The notes under the pieces are model-generated. The model was not told the origin of the DNA and searched no databases. It was given only the letters and a program-made list of their open reading frames with translations. Both the position numbers and the translations under genes were made by a program. From Fibrobacter succinogenes (GTDB lineage Bacteria > Fibrobacterota > Fibrobacteria > Fibrobacterales > Fibrobacteraceae), in contig NZ_CACZDK010000002.1 in NCBI RefSeq assembly GCF_902779965.1, forward strand, positions 1 to 64,000: a DNA stretch of 64,000 nucleotides. The letters run 5' to 3'. This document shows, piece by piece, positions 6,929 to 16,677 of the stretch. How positions within the stretch are numbered: position 1 is the first letter of the stretch; every line of letters starts with the position of its first letter.

Positions 6929-9046
6929 ATAGATGAAAAGCATTTCACGATATTTCGGAAGCGGCCACTTTTCGTCCGGGACGATCTTTTCGAGCGAGTC
7001 CACGATCAAGCGGAGATCGAGCATGCCGTTCAAGATGTCTTCGTGTTTAGAGGCGAGAGCCTTTTCCATGACTTCGATAGCGGCAAGAAGCTTCTTGATA
7101 CCTTCACCAAGCGGCTTGGCGTAAGAATCGAGAGCCGGGAAGCCCTGGTTCAGAGCCATTTCGTTTGCCTTGAGGGCTGCGGAGTAAGCTTCGATGGCCT
7201 GCGGGAGAATGATGTCCTTGGCCATGTCGCGTGCGATTTCACCTTCGATGTGAATCTTCTTGTGGTAGTCTTCCATGTTGACTTCGTAGCGGGAATCGAG
7301 TTCGCGCTTGTTGAACACGCCGTACTTTTCGAAGAGGGCGACGTTTTCTTTCTTGGTGAGTGCCTGGAGGGCTTCCATCGTGGTGCGGGTGTTCGGGAGA
7401 CCGCGCTTTGCAGCTTCTTCGACCCATTCGTCCGTGTAACCATTGCCGTTGAAGATAACGCGCTTGTGTTCCTTGACAATCTTCTGCAAGAGGTTCTGGA
7501 GTTCTTCGTGGAACTTTTCTGCAGGAACGTTTGAGAGCTTGTCTGCGATGATGTCGAAGGCTTCGGCAACGATTGTGTTGAGGATGACGTTCGGTTCAGA
7601 GCAGCTCTGGCTGGAGCCCGGTGCGCGGAATTCGAACTTGTTGCCGGTGAAGGCGAACGGAGAAGTTCTGTTGCGGTCCGTAGCGTCACGCGGGAGCGGC
7701 GGGAGTGTGTCGGAACCGAGTTTGAGTGCGCCTGCCTGCTTGCTGGATTTCGGATCGCCCTTTTCGAGCTGGTCGACGACGTCAGCAAGCTGGTCGCCGA
7801 GGTACATGGAGATGATTGCCGGAGGAGCTTCGTTGGCGCCAAGGCGGTGGTCGTTACCGGCACTTGCAACAGCCATACGGAGCAAGTCAGCGTGAGTATC
7901 GACTGCGTAAATCACAGCGCAGAGCGTGGTGAGGAATATGGCGTTCTGGTGCGGGTCCTTGCCCGGGTTTAAAAGGTTGGTCTTGCCGTAGTTCACGGAC
8001 CAGTTGTTGTGTTTACCGGAACCGTTGATGCCTGCGAACGGCTTTTCGTGGAGGAGGCAAACGAGTCCGTGGCGGTCAGCAACCTGGCGGAGAACTTCCA
8101 TAATCTGCATGTTGTGGTCGCAAGCGAGGTTCACTTCTTCAAACATCGGAGCGAGTTCGAACTGAGCCGGAGCGACTTCGTTGTGGCGGGTCTTAGCCGG
8201 AATGCCGAGCTTCCAGAGTTCCTTTTCCACATCGTTCATGAAGTTCAAAATGCGGGACGGAATGCTACCGAAGTAGTGGTCTTCCATCTGCTGGTGCTTT
8301 GCCGGAGCGGCACCGAACAAGGTGCGGCCAGCCTGATAAAGGTCCGGACGCTGGAGGTAGAAACGCTTGTCGACGAGGAAGTATTCCTGTTCGGCACCGA
8401 GTGTGACGGTGACCTTCTGCTGTGCGACACCGAAGAGGCCCATGAGGCGGTCGGCAGATTTCTGCAAAGCCTGAATGGAGCGGAGAAGCGGAGTCTTCTT
8501 GTCAAGTGCTTCGCCAGTGTAGCTACAGAATGCAGTCGGGATGCAGAGGGTTGCACCGTTGCCGTGACGCTTGATGAATGCCGGAGAGGTCGGGTCCCAG
8601 GCGGTGTAGCCGCGGGCTTCAAACGTAGAGCGAAGGCCGCCGCTCGGGAAGGAAGAGGCGTCCGGTTCACCAACGATCAAGTTCTTGCCGCTGAATGCGA
8701 GGATGGCTTTGCCATCTTCGGGTTCAAGGAAGGAGTCATGCTTTTCGGCGGTGGAACCGGTAAGAGGCTGGAACCAGTGAGTAAAGTGAGTGGCGCCGCG
8801 ATCGATGGCCCACTTTTTCATGGCGTGGGCAACTTCGCCAGCGATGCTCGGGTCAAGCGGTGCGCCGCCATCGATGGTGGCGAAGAGCTTCTTGCAAATG
8901 TCCTTGGGAAGATATGCGCGCATGGCCTCGGCGTTGAAGACGTCTTCGCCGTAGAAGTCAATGTTTGCGGGTGCTGCGGGGAGGTTTGCGCCGGCGTTTT
9001 CGCTGGCGATTTCCTTGATAGCTTTTAATCTGTATTCGTTGCTCAT
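6926..9046 (-). CDS. glnN: Glutamine synthetase type III
   Basis: 706 residues, in the size range of GSIII (about 700-730) and much longer than GSI. It makes glutamine from glutamate, ammonium and ATP. GSIII signatures are visible: [12 protein letters not shown] near residue 100, [31 protein letters not shown] (in parts), the glutamate-binding NHLG-like [12 protein letters not shown], and [16 protein letters not shown]. Start ATG 9046 has a good Shine-Dalgarno sequence (AAGGAG). Transcribed from a sigma-54 promoter about 45 nt upstream of the start codon and ended by an intrinsic terminator. Convergent with the activator gene that probably controls it. With gltB/gltD it forms the GS-GOGAT cycle. 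Confidence 0.96.
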   Translation of the reverse strand: MSNEYRLKAIKEIASENAGANLPAAPANIDFYGEDVFNAEAMRAYLPKDICKKLFATIDGGAPLDPSIAGEVAHAMKKWAIDRGATHFTHWFQPLTGSTAEKHDSFLEPEDGKAILAFSGKNLIVGEPDASSFPSGGLRSTFEARGYTAWDPTSPAFIKRHGNGATLCIPTAFCSYTGEALDKKTPLLRSIQALQKSADRLMGLFGVAQQKVTVTLGAEQEYFLVDKRFYLQRPDLYQAGRTLFGAAPAKHQQMEDHYFGSIPSRILNFMNDVEKELWKLGIPAKTRHNEVAPAQFELAPMFEEVNLACDHNMQIMEVLRQVADRHGLVCLLHEKPFAGINGSGKHNNWSVNYGKTNLLNPGKDPHQNAIFLTTLCAVIYAVDTHADLLRMAVASAGNDHRLGANEAPPAIISMYLGDQLADVVDQLEKGDPKSSKQAGALKLGSDTLPPLPRDATDRNRTSPFAFTGNKFEFRAPGSSQSCSEPNVILNTIVAEAFDIIADKLSNVPAEKFHEELQNLLQKIVKEHKRVIFNGNGYTDEWVEEAAKRGLPNTRTTMEALQALTKKENVALFEKYGVFNKRELDSRYEVNMEDYHKKIHIEGEIARDMAKDIILPQAIEAYSAALKANEMALNQGFPALDSYAKPLGEGIKKLLAAIEVMEKALASKHEDILNGMLDLRLIVDSLEKIVPDEKWPLPKYREMLFIY

Positions 9047-9081
9047 GGCAATCTCCTTAAGTTTTTTTTCGCAGCCTTATA

Positions 9082-9097
9082 AGCGAAAAGTGTGCCA
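9082..9097 (-). promoter_or_regulatory. Sigma-54 promoter of glnN
   Basis: On the minus strand TGGCACA-CTTT-TCGCT: the invariant GG and GC keep the canonical spacing, with one -12 mismatch (TCGC for TTGC). Confidence 0.75.
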
Positions 9098-9183
9098 ATT
9101 CGGAAATTTGCCTGTAAAACCGCGAATTTCGCTCGAAAACGAAAAATGAAAATTTGATGAGCTTTTATTTCGCGTTTTGAAAA

Positions 9184-9228
9184 TTACAGATTTTGGAAAA
9201 ATGCTGTTGGAATTACAAAATGTGTAAA
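9184..9228. promoter_or_regulatory. Proposed activator sites upstream of glnN
   Basis: TTACA-AAATG-TGTAA (9213-9227, perfect core) and the one-mismatch copy TTACA-GATTT-TGGAA (9184-9198), centres 29 bp apart. The perfect copy is about 136 bp upstream of the -12 element. Confidence 0.55.
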
Positions 9229-9549
9229 TCGAATGCTGCGCTGTCGTCAATCCGAGCGAAGTTATATATGATAGTTGGCAATTTAATGCTTTAGTAGAGT
9301 TAAGTTCTCTGGGCTAGGATCTAAAACCTTTGGTTCTGCTCAAATATTGCTGTTTGTGTGGAGAAAACTGACAAAGAATGAGTGAGCGTTTGCAAAAATT
9401 GATATTTTACATTTTTTGTAGTTCTATTACTCGTGAGAATATAGTGATTTATTTTATAGCCCTCAAGAACATTTTACTCTTATCTTTGATATTTTTTATA
9501 TATTACAAAAAGATTACGCCGGTGTCGGCCCGAAAAAAGCGAGGTTTCT
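9229..9549. other. Intergenic region between glnN control region and sodB
   Basis: No supportable gene. An AT-rich 64-codon frame (9378-9572) overlaps the sodB start, is low-complexity hydrophobic and is not credited. No clear sigma-70 promoter or structured RNA was recognised. Confidence 0.4.
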
Positions 9550-10149
9550 ATGATTCAACCCGTAAATGGTAAATTTGATATGCCGTCTCTTCCGTATGGT
9601 GCTGCGGATTTAGCTCCTGTACTTAGCCAAGAAACAATTTTGGTCCATTACGGCAAGCACTTGCAAACTTACGTGAACAACTTGAATGCTGCGCTTCCGG
9701 GGAGTGCGTTCGAGGGCATGTCTTTAGAAGAAATTGTAAAGGCTGCTGATGGGGGCGTTTTTAATAATGCTGGCCAGATGCTGAACCACGCCATGTACTT
9801 TTTGCAGTTTGCGCCTCCCAAGACCGGGAATGTTCCGACGGGTAAAATTGATGATTTGCTTACTCGTGATTTTGGGTCGTTCGAAAAATTCCAGGAAGAA
9901 TTCCAGACGAAAGGCGCTGGGCTTTTCGGTTCTGGTTGGGTTTGGCTTTCTATCGATATTTTGGGAAAGCTCGTGATTACGCAAGAATGCAATGCGCAGA
10001 ACCCGATTACCAAGGGGCTTACGCCGCTTTTAACGTTTGACGTGTGGGAGCACGCTTACTATATAGATTACCGTAACCGCCGTCCGGATTATTTGAAATC
10101 TCTGTGGAGCATTGTAAACTGGGATGTCGTGAACGCGCGCCTTGGATAA
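9550..10149 (+). CDS. sodB: Superoxide dismutase, Fe/Mn family
   Basis: 199 residues, normal for Fe/Mn SOD. Domains: N-terminal helical hairpin (LPYGAADLAPVLSQETILVHYGKHLQTYVNNLN, with the first metal His in VHYGKH), second ligand in AGQMLNHAMYF, and C-terminal ligands in LTFDVWEHAYYIDYRNRRPDY. The Gln of AGQMLNH sits at the position used by Fe-type enzymes, while CNAQNP also offers a Gln where Mn enzymes have one, so metal preference is uncertain. ATG 9550 gives a 10-residue extension before MPSLPYG; ATG 9580 is an alternative start. Detoxifies superoxide in an anaerobe. It is a single gene followed by its own terminator. Confidence 0.92.
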   Translation: MIQPVNGKFDMPSLPYGAADLAPVLSQETILVHYGKHLQTYVNNLNAALPGSAFEGMSLEEIVKAADGGVFNNAGQMLNHAMYFLQFAPPKTGNVPTGKIDDLLTRDFGSFEKFQEEFQTKGAGLFGSGWVWLSIDILGKLVITQECNAQNPITKGLTPLLTFDVWEHAYYIDYRNRRPDYLKSLWSIVNWDVVNARLG

Positions 10150-10203
10150 CGTTTCACACTCGTTGCGATTACGCGAGAATTAATTGCGCAAGATATTAAA
10201 ATG

Positions 10204-10225
10204 GCCGGGTTGTCCCGGCTTTTTT
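10204..10225 (+). terminator. Intrinsic terminator of sodB
   Basis: Stem GCCGGG/CCCGGC with TTGT loop, then six T residues. Confidence 0.85.
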
Positions 10226-10284
10226 GCGTTTTGTCAGAATTTGCTTGAAATGGGTGTTGCAAACTAATTATATTGTCATCGGCT

Positions 10285-11037
10285 ATGAAGTTGAATGTAA
10301 TTTTTTTAGCGATTGTGCTTTTCTTGTCTGGAGTTTTGTCTGGGTGTAGTTTGTCTATTATCCATCCGCCTTCAGCATCTGCATTTATGGAAAAGGGCGA
10401 TGGGGACTTACAGAAAAATGTGACGGCCTCGTATATGTGGCGGAATGGTCCGTATAAAGACAACGTGTTTCAACCATACAATAAAATGAAAAGTTCACTT
10501 TTGCCAAATGAAGATTATTATTACGAAGATTGGGAATGGAATTTTCAAGCGAGTTTTGATATTCAAAAACGGTTCGAAAATTTTAAAATTGGTGGTGGAT
10601 TAGATTGGCTCACACCTTTTTTGCAATTAGGCTATGTTTCGGATTATTTTGGAGTGATGGGGTGGAGTAATATTTGTTTGTGGCAAATTGGAAAATATGA
10701 ACATGCTTATGTTCAATGGGGTGGTGGTATTACAATTATTGAACAGTTGCCTTTTTGTTTCAGAAAACTGCGCATAGGGCTTACTCAACATATCTCGCGA
10801 AATGGTCGCGAATCTTATATGCGGGATGGATCCGATATGTTTTCATATGGTTCCTCTGCTCCTATCTTTTACGATGAAATTGGCGCCGGTGCGTATGTTG
10901 CGGGAATTGTTGGTAAACGTCTAGGTATGGGTCTCGAATTCCGTTATGGTCGCGATTTGACGTATAAGATTGTAGAAAAAGAGCATGAACGGGCAATTCA
11001 CCGATTCGCGCTTGCGCTCAGTGTTCAGTTGTGGTAA
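10285..11037 (+). CDS. Lipoprotein of unknown function
   Basis: 250 residues from ATG 10285; an upstream in-frame TTG at 10273 is less likely. A type II signal peptide is clear: MKLNVIFLAIVLFLSGV followed by the lipobox LSGC, so the mature protein should begin with a lipidated Cys. The rest is rich in aromatic residues and glycine with repeated beta-strand-like segments (GGGLDWLTPFLQLGYVSDYFG, in parts; YVQWGGGITIIEQLPFCFRKLRIGL, in parts; GMGLEFRYGRDLTYK). This suggests a beta-rich outer-membrane-attached protein, perhaps related in fold to the two secreted paralogues at 1.5-2.6 kb. No family is recognised. It is convergent with the FNT transporter gene. Confidence 0.75.
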   Translation: MKLNVIFLAIVLFLSGVLSGCSLSIIHPPSASAFMEKGDGDLQKNVTASYMWRNGPYKDNVFQPYNKMKSSLLPNEDYYYEDWEWNFQASFDIQKRFENFKIGGGLDWLTPFLQLGYVSDYFGVMGWSNICLWQIGKYEHAYVQWGGGITIIEQLPFCFRKLRIGLTQHISRNGRESYMRDGSDMFSYGSSAPIFYDEIGAGAYVAGIVGKRLGMGLEFRYGRDLTYKIVEKEHERAIHRFALALSVQLW

Positions 11038-11043
11038 CTGTAA

Positions 11044-11667
11044 TTATATATTAGGTGCTTTGTCTTTCAGCTTTTGCATGAGCGGAATGAGCCCGCCGCC
11101 AATCGTGTTGCCGATTGTGATGGCTAAAAGCGCCTTTAACATTGTCAAAGAAAAATCGCTCGCGAGCGAAAAATAGAACATGTCGGCGATGCAGTGCTCG
11201 AATCCGCTCAAGATAAAGACCATGACGGGGAGGAACACGGTGAAAACTTTTCCGACCTGGTTTTCGATGGTCTTGTAGCCGTCCGCGGCGATGAACATGA
11301 GCATGCCGCAAAAGATGCCGAGTACAACGAGGCTCAAGGGACTGTCGCTATCTTTAATAATGCAAAGCGCGTTTGCTTTGGCTTGGAGCGCTTCGCCGTA
11401 GCGGGTGGCGGCCATCATTTTAGCGAATAAGAATGTTCCGACGAAATTTCCGAGCCAGACGATGGCGAGGAATCCCCAATAATTGGGTCTCTTGTTGACA
11501 AAGTAACCGACTTTGCCCGTAAAAAGATTGAATCCGAAATTCAAAATAGTGAAAAGGCCAAGACCGAAAAGGAACGATCCCAAAATTTTATTGTCGCAAG
11601 AGAGAAATGCTGTGCCGCCGAGTCCGATGCATAAGCCCGAGTAGACGGATTTGATAAAATTAATCAT
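11044..11667 (-). CDS. Formate/nitrite transporter (FNT) family channel
   Basis: 207 residues from ATG 11667; an in-frame TTG further upstream is not credited. Six hydrophobic segments are visible, and the FNT signature SGFEHCIADMFYF corresponds to the SGFEHSIANMY motif of FocA/NirC channels. FNT proteins are pentameric channels for small monovalent anions such as formate, nitrite or hydrosulfide. The substrate cannot be decided from sequence. Formate export is plausible in a succinate/acetate/formate fermenter, while nitrite is plausible beside nitrogen genes. No sigma-54 promoter is seen, and it is divergent from gltB across a repeat-filled spacer. Confidence 0.88.
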   Translation of the reverse strand: MINFIKSVYSGLCIGLGGTAFLSCDNKILGSFLFGLGLFTILNFGFNLFTGKVGYFVNKRPNYWGFLAIVWLGNFVGTFLFAKMMAATRYGEALQAKANALCIIKDSDSPLSLVVLGIFCGMLMFIAADGYKTIENQVGKVFTVFLPVMVFILSGFEHCIADMFYFSLASDFSLTMLKALLAITIGNTIGGGLIPLMQKLKDKAPNI

Positions 11668-11686
11668 GGGGCCAAATTTAGTAAAA

Positions 11687-11793
11687 GGTGAGAGCCGCGG
11701 CAAAGCATTTATGCTTTGACATGGCCGAGCCGAACTAAATGCATCCGCAAGGATGCCAATTTAATTAAAGGTGAGAGCCGCGGCAAAGCATTT
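11687..11793. repeat. Dispersed intergenic repeat, two direct copies 83 bp apart
   Basis: GGTGAGAGCCGCGGCAAAGC occurs at 11687 and again at 11770. Between them lie CATGGCCGAGCCG, the hairpin GCATCC-GCAA-GGATGC and AATTTAATTAAAG. The same order of blocks (CATGACCGAGCCG, a GC hairpin, TTGATTAAGGCGAG) makes up the triple repeat at 63.69-63.88 kb, also with a unit of about 85 bp, and a partial copy lies at 39.13 kb. Confidence 0.65.
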
Positions 11794-11917
11794 GTTTTTG
11801 CATTTTTCATATGGAAAAATGTTTTGCAAAAATAATGCCAATGTAGAGCTTTGTGCAGAGACCTTCGTCGTGTAGGTCTTCGGTGAGTCTATTTGGAGTC
11901 TGAAATTTGTCTTTCGA

Positions 11918-11932
11918 TTACACTAAATGTAA
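11918..11932. promoter_or_regulatory. Proposed activator site upstream of gltB
   Basis: TTACA-CTAAA-TGTAA, a perfect core palindrome about 159 bp upstream of the -12 element. A further half site TTTTACA lies at 11999-12005. Confidence 0.55.
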
Positions 11933-12070
11933 AACTTGAATATTTATTTTCAAAAATTGTAATAGTAATTTACGCAGACTTGGCGATAAAACTTCGAGTT
12001 TTACATTTTTGACCGCTTTTTCACTAATTGATACGCACTTTACGGGCTATGATTGTGCAGAGTTCCTTTT

Positions 12071-12086
12071 TGGCACAGTTTTTGCA
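12071..12086 (+). promoter_or_regulatory. Sigma-54 promoter of gltB
   Basis: TGGCACA-GTTT-TTGCA matches the -24/-12 consensus with correct spacing. It lies 35 nt before the gltB start codon, which has a Shine-Dalgarno sequence AAAGGAA. Confidence 0.85.
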
Positions 12087-12120
12087 TAATATGGTCGCAA
12101 AAAATTAGAAAAGGAATTTT

Positions 12121-15100
12121 ATGAAAGCTCAAGCACTTTACGACCCGATTAACGAACACGACGCCTGCGGTGTCGGCTTGGTCGCTAATATAAATAATGT
12201 TGCCTCGCACCAGATTGTGTTGCAGGGTATTACTGTATTGAAGAGACTCATGCACCGCGGTGCAGCAGGTGGAGACCCGGAAACTGGTGATGGTGCGGGT
12301 CTTTTGCTTTCTATGCCGCACAAGTTCTTCCGTAAGTTGTACCCGGAACTTCCGGCGCGTTACGGTGTGGCAATGTTCTTTGTCGAGAACACGTTTGAAG
12401 CGGAATCCTTTGACGCTAAGATTCGTGAAGTTGCCGAAGCTGAAGGCGTGAAGGTGCTCCAGTTCCGCGAAGTGCCGGTGAACTCGGCCAAGATCGGTCG
12501 CACGGCTCGCGAAACTTTGCCGCATATCCGCCAGGTGTTCTTTGACGGTTCTGCTTTTGAGACGGACCAGGCTTTTGATATTAAGCTTTATGTGGTTCGC
12601 CGCCTGATTGAAAAGGCTTGCAGTGGATTGTATGTTTGCAGCTGCAGCCGCCGTAGCATCGTTTACAAGGGCCTTTTGCTTGCAAGCCAGATCGAAGGCT
12701 TCTACAAGGACTTGAACGATCTCGATTTTGAATCCCCGATTGCCCTTGTCCACCAGCGCTATTCGACCAACACGTTCCCGACTTGGCCGCTGGCACACCC
12801 GTTCCGCTATTTGGCTCACAACGGCGAAATCAATACGCTTCGCGGTAACCTCAACAGCTTGCGCGCTCGTGAACCGCACTTGAAGAGCGAAATTATCGGC
12901 GACGATATCAAGAAGCTTTTGCCGCTCGTTCCGGCAGGCCAGAGCGACTCGGCTAGCCTTGACAACATGTTTGAGCTTCTCGTCGCTGCGGGCCGTAGCC
13001 TTCCGCATGCGATGATGATGCTCATGCCGCAGGCTTGGGGCCAAAAGCATTACCTTGGCCGCGATGTGCGTGGCTTCTTTGAATACGAATCCATGTTGAT
13101 GGAACCGTGGGATGGCCCTGCTGCAGTTGCTTTCTCTGACGGTGTCAACGCTGGTGCAATTCTCGACCGTAACGGTCTTCGTCCGGCACGTTACACTTTA
13201 TGTAAAGACGGTCTCTTCGTGATGGCTTCTGAAACGGGCGTGCTCGATTTGCGCGATGACGAAGTCGAAGAAAAGGGTCGCCTCAAACCGGGTGAAATTA
13301 TTTACTTGGATTTGGAAAACCACAGAATTTTGAAGAACGCCGAAATGAAGGCTCAGGTGGCTCGTAGCAAGCCTTACCGCCGCTGGGTTGCCGAAAATAA
13401 GATGAGCGTTCGCGGTCTCTTTAGCGAAATCAATCCGTCTGATGTTCCTGATGATATTCTGGTGCAGCAAAAGCGTTTTGGTTATTCTGCCGAAGACTTG
13501 TCTATTATTTTGAAGCCGATGGCAAAGACCGGTGCAGAACCGATCGGTTCTATGGGTAACGATGCTGCTTTGGCCGTTCTTTCGGATAAGCCGCAGCCGC
13601 TGTTCAACTACTTTAAGCAGTTGTTCGCCCAGGTGACGAACCCGCCGATTGACCCGATCCGTGAAGAGCTCGTGATGAGCCTTACGACTTACATCGGTAA
13701 TCATGGTAACATTCTCGAAGAAACTCCGGAACAGGCTCACCTTATCAAGATCCCGCGCCCGATTGTGACCGAAGACGAAATCCGTCGCTTTGAAAATATC
13801 GGTGACAAGAGCTTTAAGGCTAAGGTGCTCAAGATGCAGTTCCCGCTCGGTGGTAATGGCGAAGTCTTGGAAGCTGCTTTGCAGAACCTTGCTGGCGATG
13901 CCGTGCGTGCGGTGAACGACGATTTCGATATCATCGTGCTTTCGGATAAGAATATCGATTGGGGCTATGTGCCTATACCGAGCTTGCTTGCCACAGCTTG
14001 CGTGAACCGCGCCTTGGTCGAAGCGGGAGTCCGTCCGGAAATCGGTTTGATTGTGCAGTCCGGTGAAGTTCGCGAAGTGATGCACTTTGCCTTGTTGCTC
14101 GGTTACGGTGCAACGGTGATTAACCCGTACCTTGCTTTTGAAAGCCTTACCCACATGTGCCATTGCGGAGACTTGGATGTTGATCCGGTGACGGCTGCTG
14201 CAAATTATGTAAAGGCTGTGGACAAGGGTCTTTTGAAGATCATGTCGAAGATGGGTATTTCTACCCTCCGTAGCTATCGCAGCGCTCAGATTTTCGAAGC
14301 GGTCGGCTTGAATCATGAACTTGTCGAAAAGTTCTTGCCGGGTACGGCAAGCCGCATCGAAGGTATTGGTCTCGAAGAAATTGCCCATGAAGTTGGCGAT
14401 CGCCAGAACATTGCCTTTGCTGATGCAAGCAAGGTGCTTCAGTCCGGTGGTCAGTACGCATTCCGCAAGGAAGGTGAAAAGCACTTGTGGACTCCGCAGT
14501 CGCTTGCGACATTCCGTCAGGCTGTGCAGGGCGGTGACTATGAAAAGTTCAAGGCTTATAGCAAGCTGATTAACGACCAGTCTGAACGTCAGGCAACTTT
14601 GCGCGGACTCTTCAAGTTCAAACAGACGACTCCGATTGATATTTCTGAAGTCGAAAGCCGCGAATCGATTATCAAGCATTTTGTGGCTGGTGCAATGAGC
14701 CTTGGTTCTTTGAGCCCGGAAGCCCACGAAACGATTGCTATCGCCATGAACCGTATCGGAGCCATGAGCAACTGCGGTGAAGGTGGTGAAGATCCGGATC
14801 GCGATACGCCTGCTGCTAACGGCGATATCCGTAGCTCTGCTATTCGTCAGATTGCTTCGGGCCGCTTTGGTGTGACGATTGACTACTTGCGCCATGCTAA
14901 GGATTTGCAGATCAAGATGGCTCAGGGTGCAAAGCCGGGTGAAGGCGGCCAGTTGCCGGCTCACAAGGTGAATGAATTTGTGGCTCGCATCCGTCACTCG
15001 ATTCCGAATGTGTCCTTGATTTCTCCGCCGCCGCATCATGATATTTACTCGATCGAAGACTTGGCCCAGCTCATTTACGACTTGCGCAACTCGAACCCGA

Positions 15101-16542
15101 AGGCTCGTGTTTCCGTGAAGCTCGTGTCTGAAGTGGGTGTGGGTACGATTGCCGCCGGTGTTGCTAAGGCTCATGCCGACGTGGTGCTCATTTCTGGTCA
15201 TGATGGCGGTACGGGTGCTTCTCCGCTGACTTCTATTAAGCATGCCGGCCTTCCGTGGGAACTCGGTATTGCTGAAGCGGAACAGACTCTTGTTCTTAAC
15301 GATTTGCGCGGCCGCATCAAGCTCCAGGTCGATGGTCAGCTCAAGACTGGCCGTGATGTTGTGGTGGCCGCCCTCCTCGGTGCCGAAGAATTCGGATTTG
15401 CAACAAACTTGCTCGTTAGCCTTGGCTGCGTGATGGACCGCAAGTGCCATACGAACCAGTGCCCGATGGGTATTGCGACTCAGGATCCTGAATTCCGCAA
15501 GCGCTTTGCCGGTAAGCCGGAATACGTTGAAAACTTCCTCTACTTTATTGCAGACGAAGTTCGCGAAATCTTGGCAAGCCTTGGTCTCAAGAGCCTCGAT
15601 GAAGCCTGCGGCCGTAGCGACTTGCTCGAACGTGATCAGGCAATTGCATTCTACAAGGCTCACAACCTCGACTTCTCGAAGATTTTCCAGACTGTCGAAG
15701 GTGGCATCAAGTCTTTCGACAAGAACTATGTGAAGGAAGAATTGGTCAACTTCGACCGTCGCGAACTCTTGCCGTTTGTGCAGGATACGCTCAAGAGCGG
15801 CGCCAATGTAGAACTCTGCACTGTTGTTCACAATACCGACCGTACGGTGGGTACGGAACTTTCTGGCGAAGTGGACGAACACTTTGGCGTGAAGGGACTC
15901 CCCGAAGATACGATCAAGATTCATTTGCAGGGTGTCGCAGGCCAGAGCTTTGGCGCATTCCTTGCTCCGGGTATTACGCTTGACCTCGAAGGCGAAGCCA
16001 ACGACTTTATGGGTAAGGGCCTTTCTGGTGGTAAGATCATCGTGCGCCCGCCAAGCAATGCAAGCTTCAAGGCCGAAGACAACGTCATTGCCGGTAACGT
16101 TATCGGTTACGGTGGTACTTCTGGTAAGATCTTCATTAACGGTCTCGCTGGCGAACGCTTTGGTATCCGTAACTCGGGTATGCTCCTCGTCTCGGAAGGT
16201 GTTGGCGACCATGGTTGCGAATACATGACGGGTGGTCGCGTGGTTGTGCTCGGTCGTGTAGGCGTGAACTTCGCCGCAGGTATGACTGGTGGCTTTGCTT
16301 ACGTGTACGACGAAACGGGTCACTTTGACTTGAGCTGCAACGTGGATTCTGTGGACCTTGAAAGTGTGCTCCCGGGTACCGATAGCGAGCGTGAACTTCT
16401 CGATATCATCGGCCAGCATGTTCAGGCGACGGGTAGTGAAAAGGGCAAGCGCATTCTTGAAAATTGGAATAGCGAACGTCCGAAGTTCGTGAAGATTTTC
16501 CCGGTGGATTATAGAAACGCATTACAGGGAAAGGTAAAATGA
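12121..16542 (+). CDS. gltB: Glutamate synthase (NADPH), large subunit
   Basis: 1473 residues, full length. Domain order: class II glutamine amidotransferase with nucleophile Cys16 (DACGVGLVANI) after a short propeptide, and RHNGE-like AHNGEINTLRGN; central domain; FMN-binding synthase domain (GEGGEDPDR, QGAKPGEGGQLPAHKV, ISPPPHHDIYSIEDLAQLI, GHDGGTGASPL); 3Fe-4S ligands in CVMDRKCHTNQCPMG (C-x5-C-x4-C); C-terminal beta-helix repeats (GxxxGKGLSGGKIIVRPP, GGTSGKIFINGLAGERFGIR). Transfers glutamine amide nitrogen to 2-oxoglutarate with gltD. Driven by a sigma-54 promoter. An open antisense frame of about 1070 codons covers it but is a shadow of codon bias. Ends just before a heptanucleotide repeat element. 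Confidence 0.97.
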   Translation: MKAQALYDPINEHDACGVGLVANINNVASHQIVLQGITVLKRLMHRGAAGGDPETGDGAGLLLSMPHKFFRKLYPELPARYGVAMFFVENTFEAESFDAKIREVAEAEGVKVLQFREVPVNSAKIGRTARETLPHIRQVFFDGSAFETDQAFDIKLYVVRRLIEKACSGLYVCSCSRRSIVYKGLLLASQIEGFYKDLNDLDFESPIALVHQRYSTNTFPTWPLAHPFRYLAHNGEINTLRGNLNSLRAREPHLKSEIIGDDIKKLLPLVPAGQSDSASLDNMFELLVAAGRSLPHAMMMLMPQAWGQKHYLGRDVRGFFEYESMLMEPWDGPAAVAFSDGVNAGAILDRNGLRPARYTLCKDGLFVMASETGVLDLRDDEVEEKGRLKPGEIIYLDLENHRILKNAEMKAQVARSKPYRRWVAENKMSVRGLFSEINPSDVPDDILVQQKRFGYSAEDLSIILKPMAKTGAEPIGSMGNDAALAVLSDKPQPLFNYFKQLFAQVTNPPIDPIREELVMSLTTYIGNHGNILEETPEQAHLIKIPRPIVTEDEIRRFENIGDKSFKAKVLKMQFPLGGNGEVLEAALQNLAGDAVRAVNDDFDIIVLSDKNIDWGYVPIPSLLATACVNRALVEAGVRPEIGLIVQSGEVREVMHFALLLGYGATVINPYLAFESLTHMCHCGDLDVDPVTAAANYVKAVDKGLLKIMSKMGISTLRSYRSAQIFEAVGLNHELVEKFLPGTASRIEGIGLEEIAHEVGDRQNIAFADASKVLQSGGQYAFRKEGEKHLWTPQSLATFRQAVQGGDYEKFKAYSKLINDQSERQATLRGLFKFKQTTPIDISEVESRESIIKHFVAGAMSLGSLSPEAHETIAIAMNRIGAMSNCGEGGEDPDRDTPAANGDIRSSAIRQIASGRFGVTIDYLRHAKDLQIKMAQGAKPGEGGQLPAHKVNEFVARIRHSIPNVSLISPPPHHDIYSIEDLAQLIYDLRNSNPKARVSVKLVSEVGVGTIAAGVAKAHADVVLISGHDGGTGASPLTSIKHAGLPWELGIAEAEQTLVLNDLRGRIKLQVDGQLKTGRDVVVAALLGAEEFGFATNLLVSLGCVMDRKCHTNQCPMGIATQDPEFRKRFAGKPEYVENFLYFIADEVREILASLGLKSLDEACGRSDLLERDQAIAFYKAHNLDFSKIFQTVEGGIKSFDKNYVKEELVNFDRRELLPFVQDTLKSGANVELCTVVHNTDRTVGTELSGEVDEHFGVKGLPEDTIKIHLQGVAGQSFGAFLAPGITLDLEGEANDFMGKGLSGGKIIVRPPSNASFKAEDNVIAGNVIGYGGTSGKIFINGLAGERFGIRNSGMLLVSEGVGDHGCEYMTGGRVVVLGRVGVNFAAGMTGGFAYVYDETGHFDLSCNVDSVDLESVLPGTDSERELLDIIGQHVQATGSEKGKRILENWNSERPKFVKIFPVDYRNALQGKVK

Positions 16543-16545
16543 AAG

Positions 16546-16641
16546 TAGACGGTAGACAGTAGGCAGTAGACAGTGTAAGTAAGGCGGCTATGCCGCGATT
16601 ATAAAAACTTCCTACTTCCTACTTCTAACTTCCTACTAAAC
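16546..16641 (+). repeat. Complete heptanucleotide inverted element between gltB and gltD
   Basis: Left arm, starting 4 nt after the gltB stop: TAGACGG, TAGACAG, TAGGCAG, TAGACAG. Centre: a GC hairpin GCGGCTATGCCGC. Right arm: CTTCCTA, CTTCCTA, CTTCTAA, CTTCCTA (16608-16635). In RNA the arms can pair imperfectly into one long hairpin inside the gltB-gltD message. Confidence 0.75.
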
Positions 16642-16677
16642 ATTGAAAGTTTAACACTAAAGAAGTTGAAGCCTATT

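Noticed and set aside
9275-9291. Sigma-54-like sequence TTGGCAATTTAATGCTTTA upstream of sodB
   Set aside because: The GG-to-GC spacing is one base short, which normally abolishes sigma-54 binding, and there is no palindrome at a suitable distance.
9378-9572. 64-codon plus-strand frame before sodB
   Set aside because: Overlaps the sodB start, low-complexity hydrophobic composition, no ribosome-binding site.
13191-13205. Exact TTACA-N5-TGTAA match inside gltB
   Set aside because: Lies in coding sequence (residues YTLCK) far from any promoter; recorded as evidence that the short core can occur by chance.
13198-16419. Antisense open frame of about 1070 codons opposite gltB
   Set aside because: It lacks recognisable domains, and its composition is the mirror of gltB codon use (few antisense stops in strongly biased GC-ending codons). 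Similar shadows lie opposite glnN, gltD and rseP.
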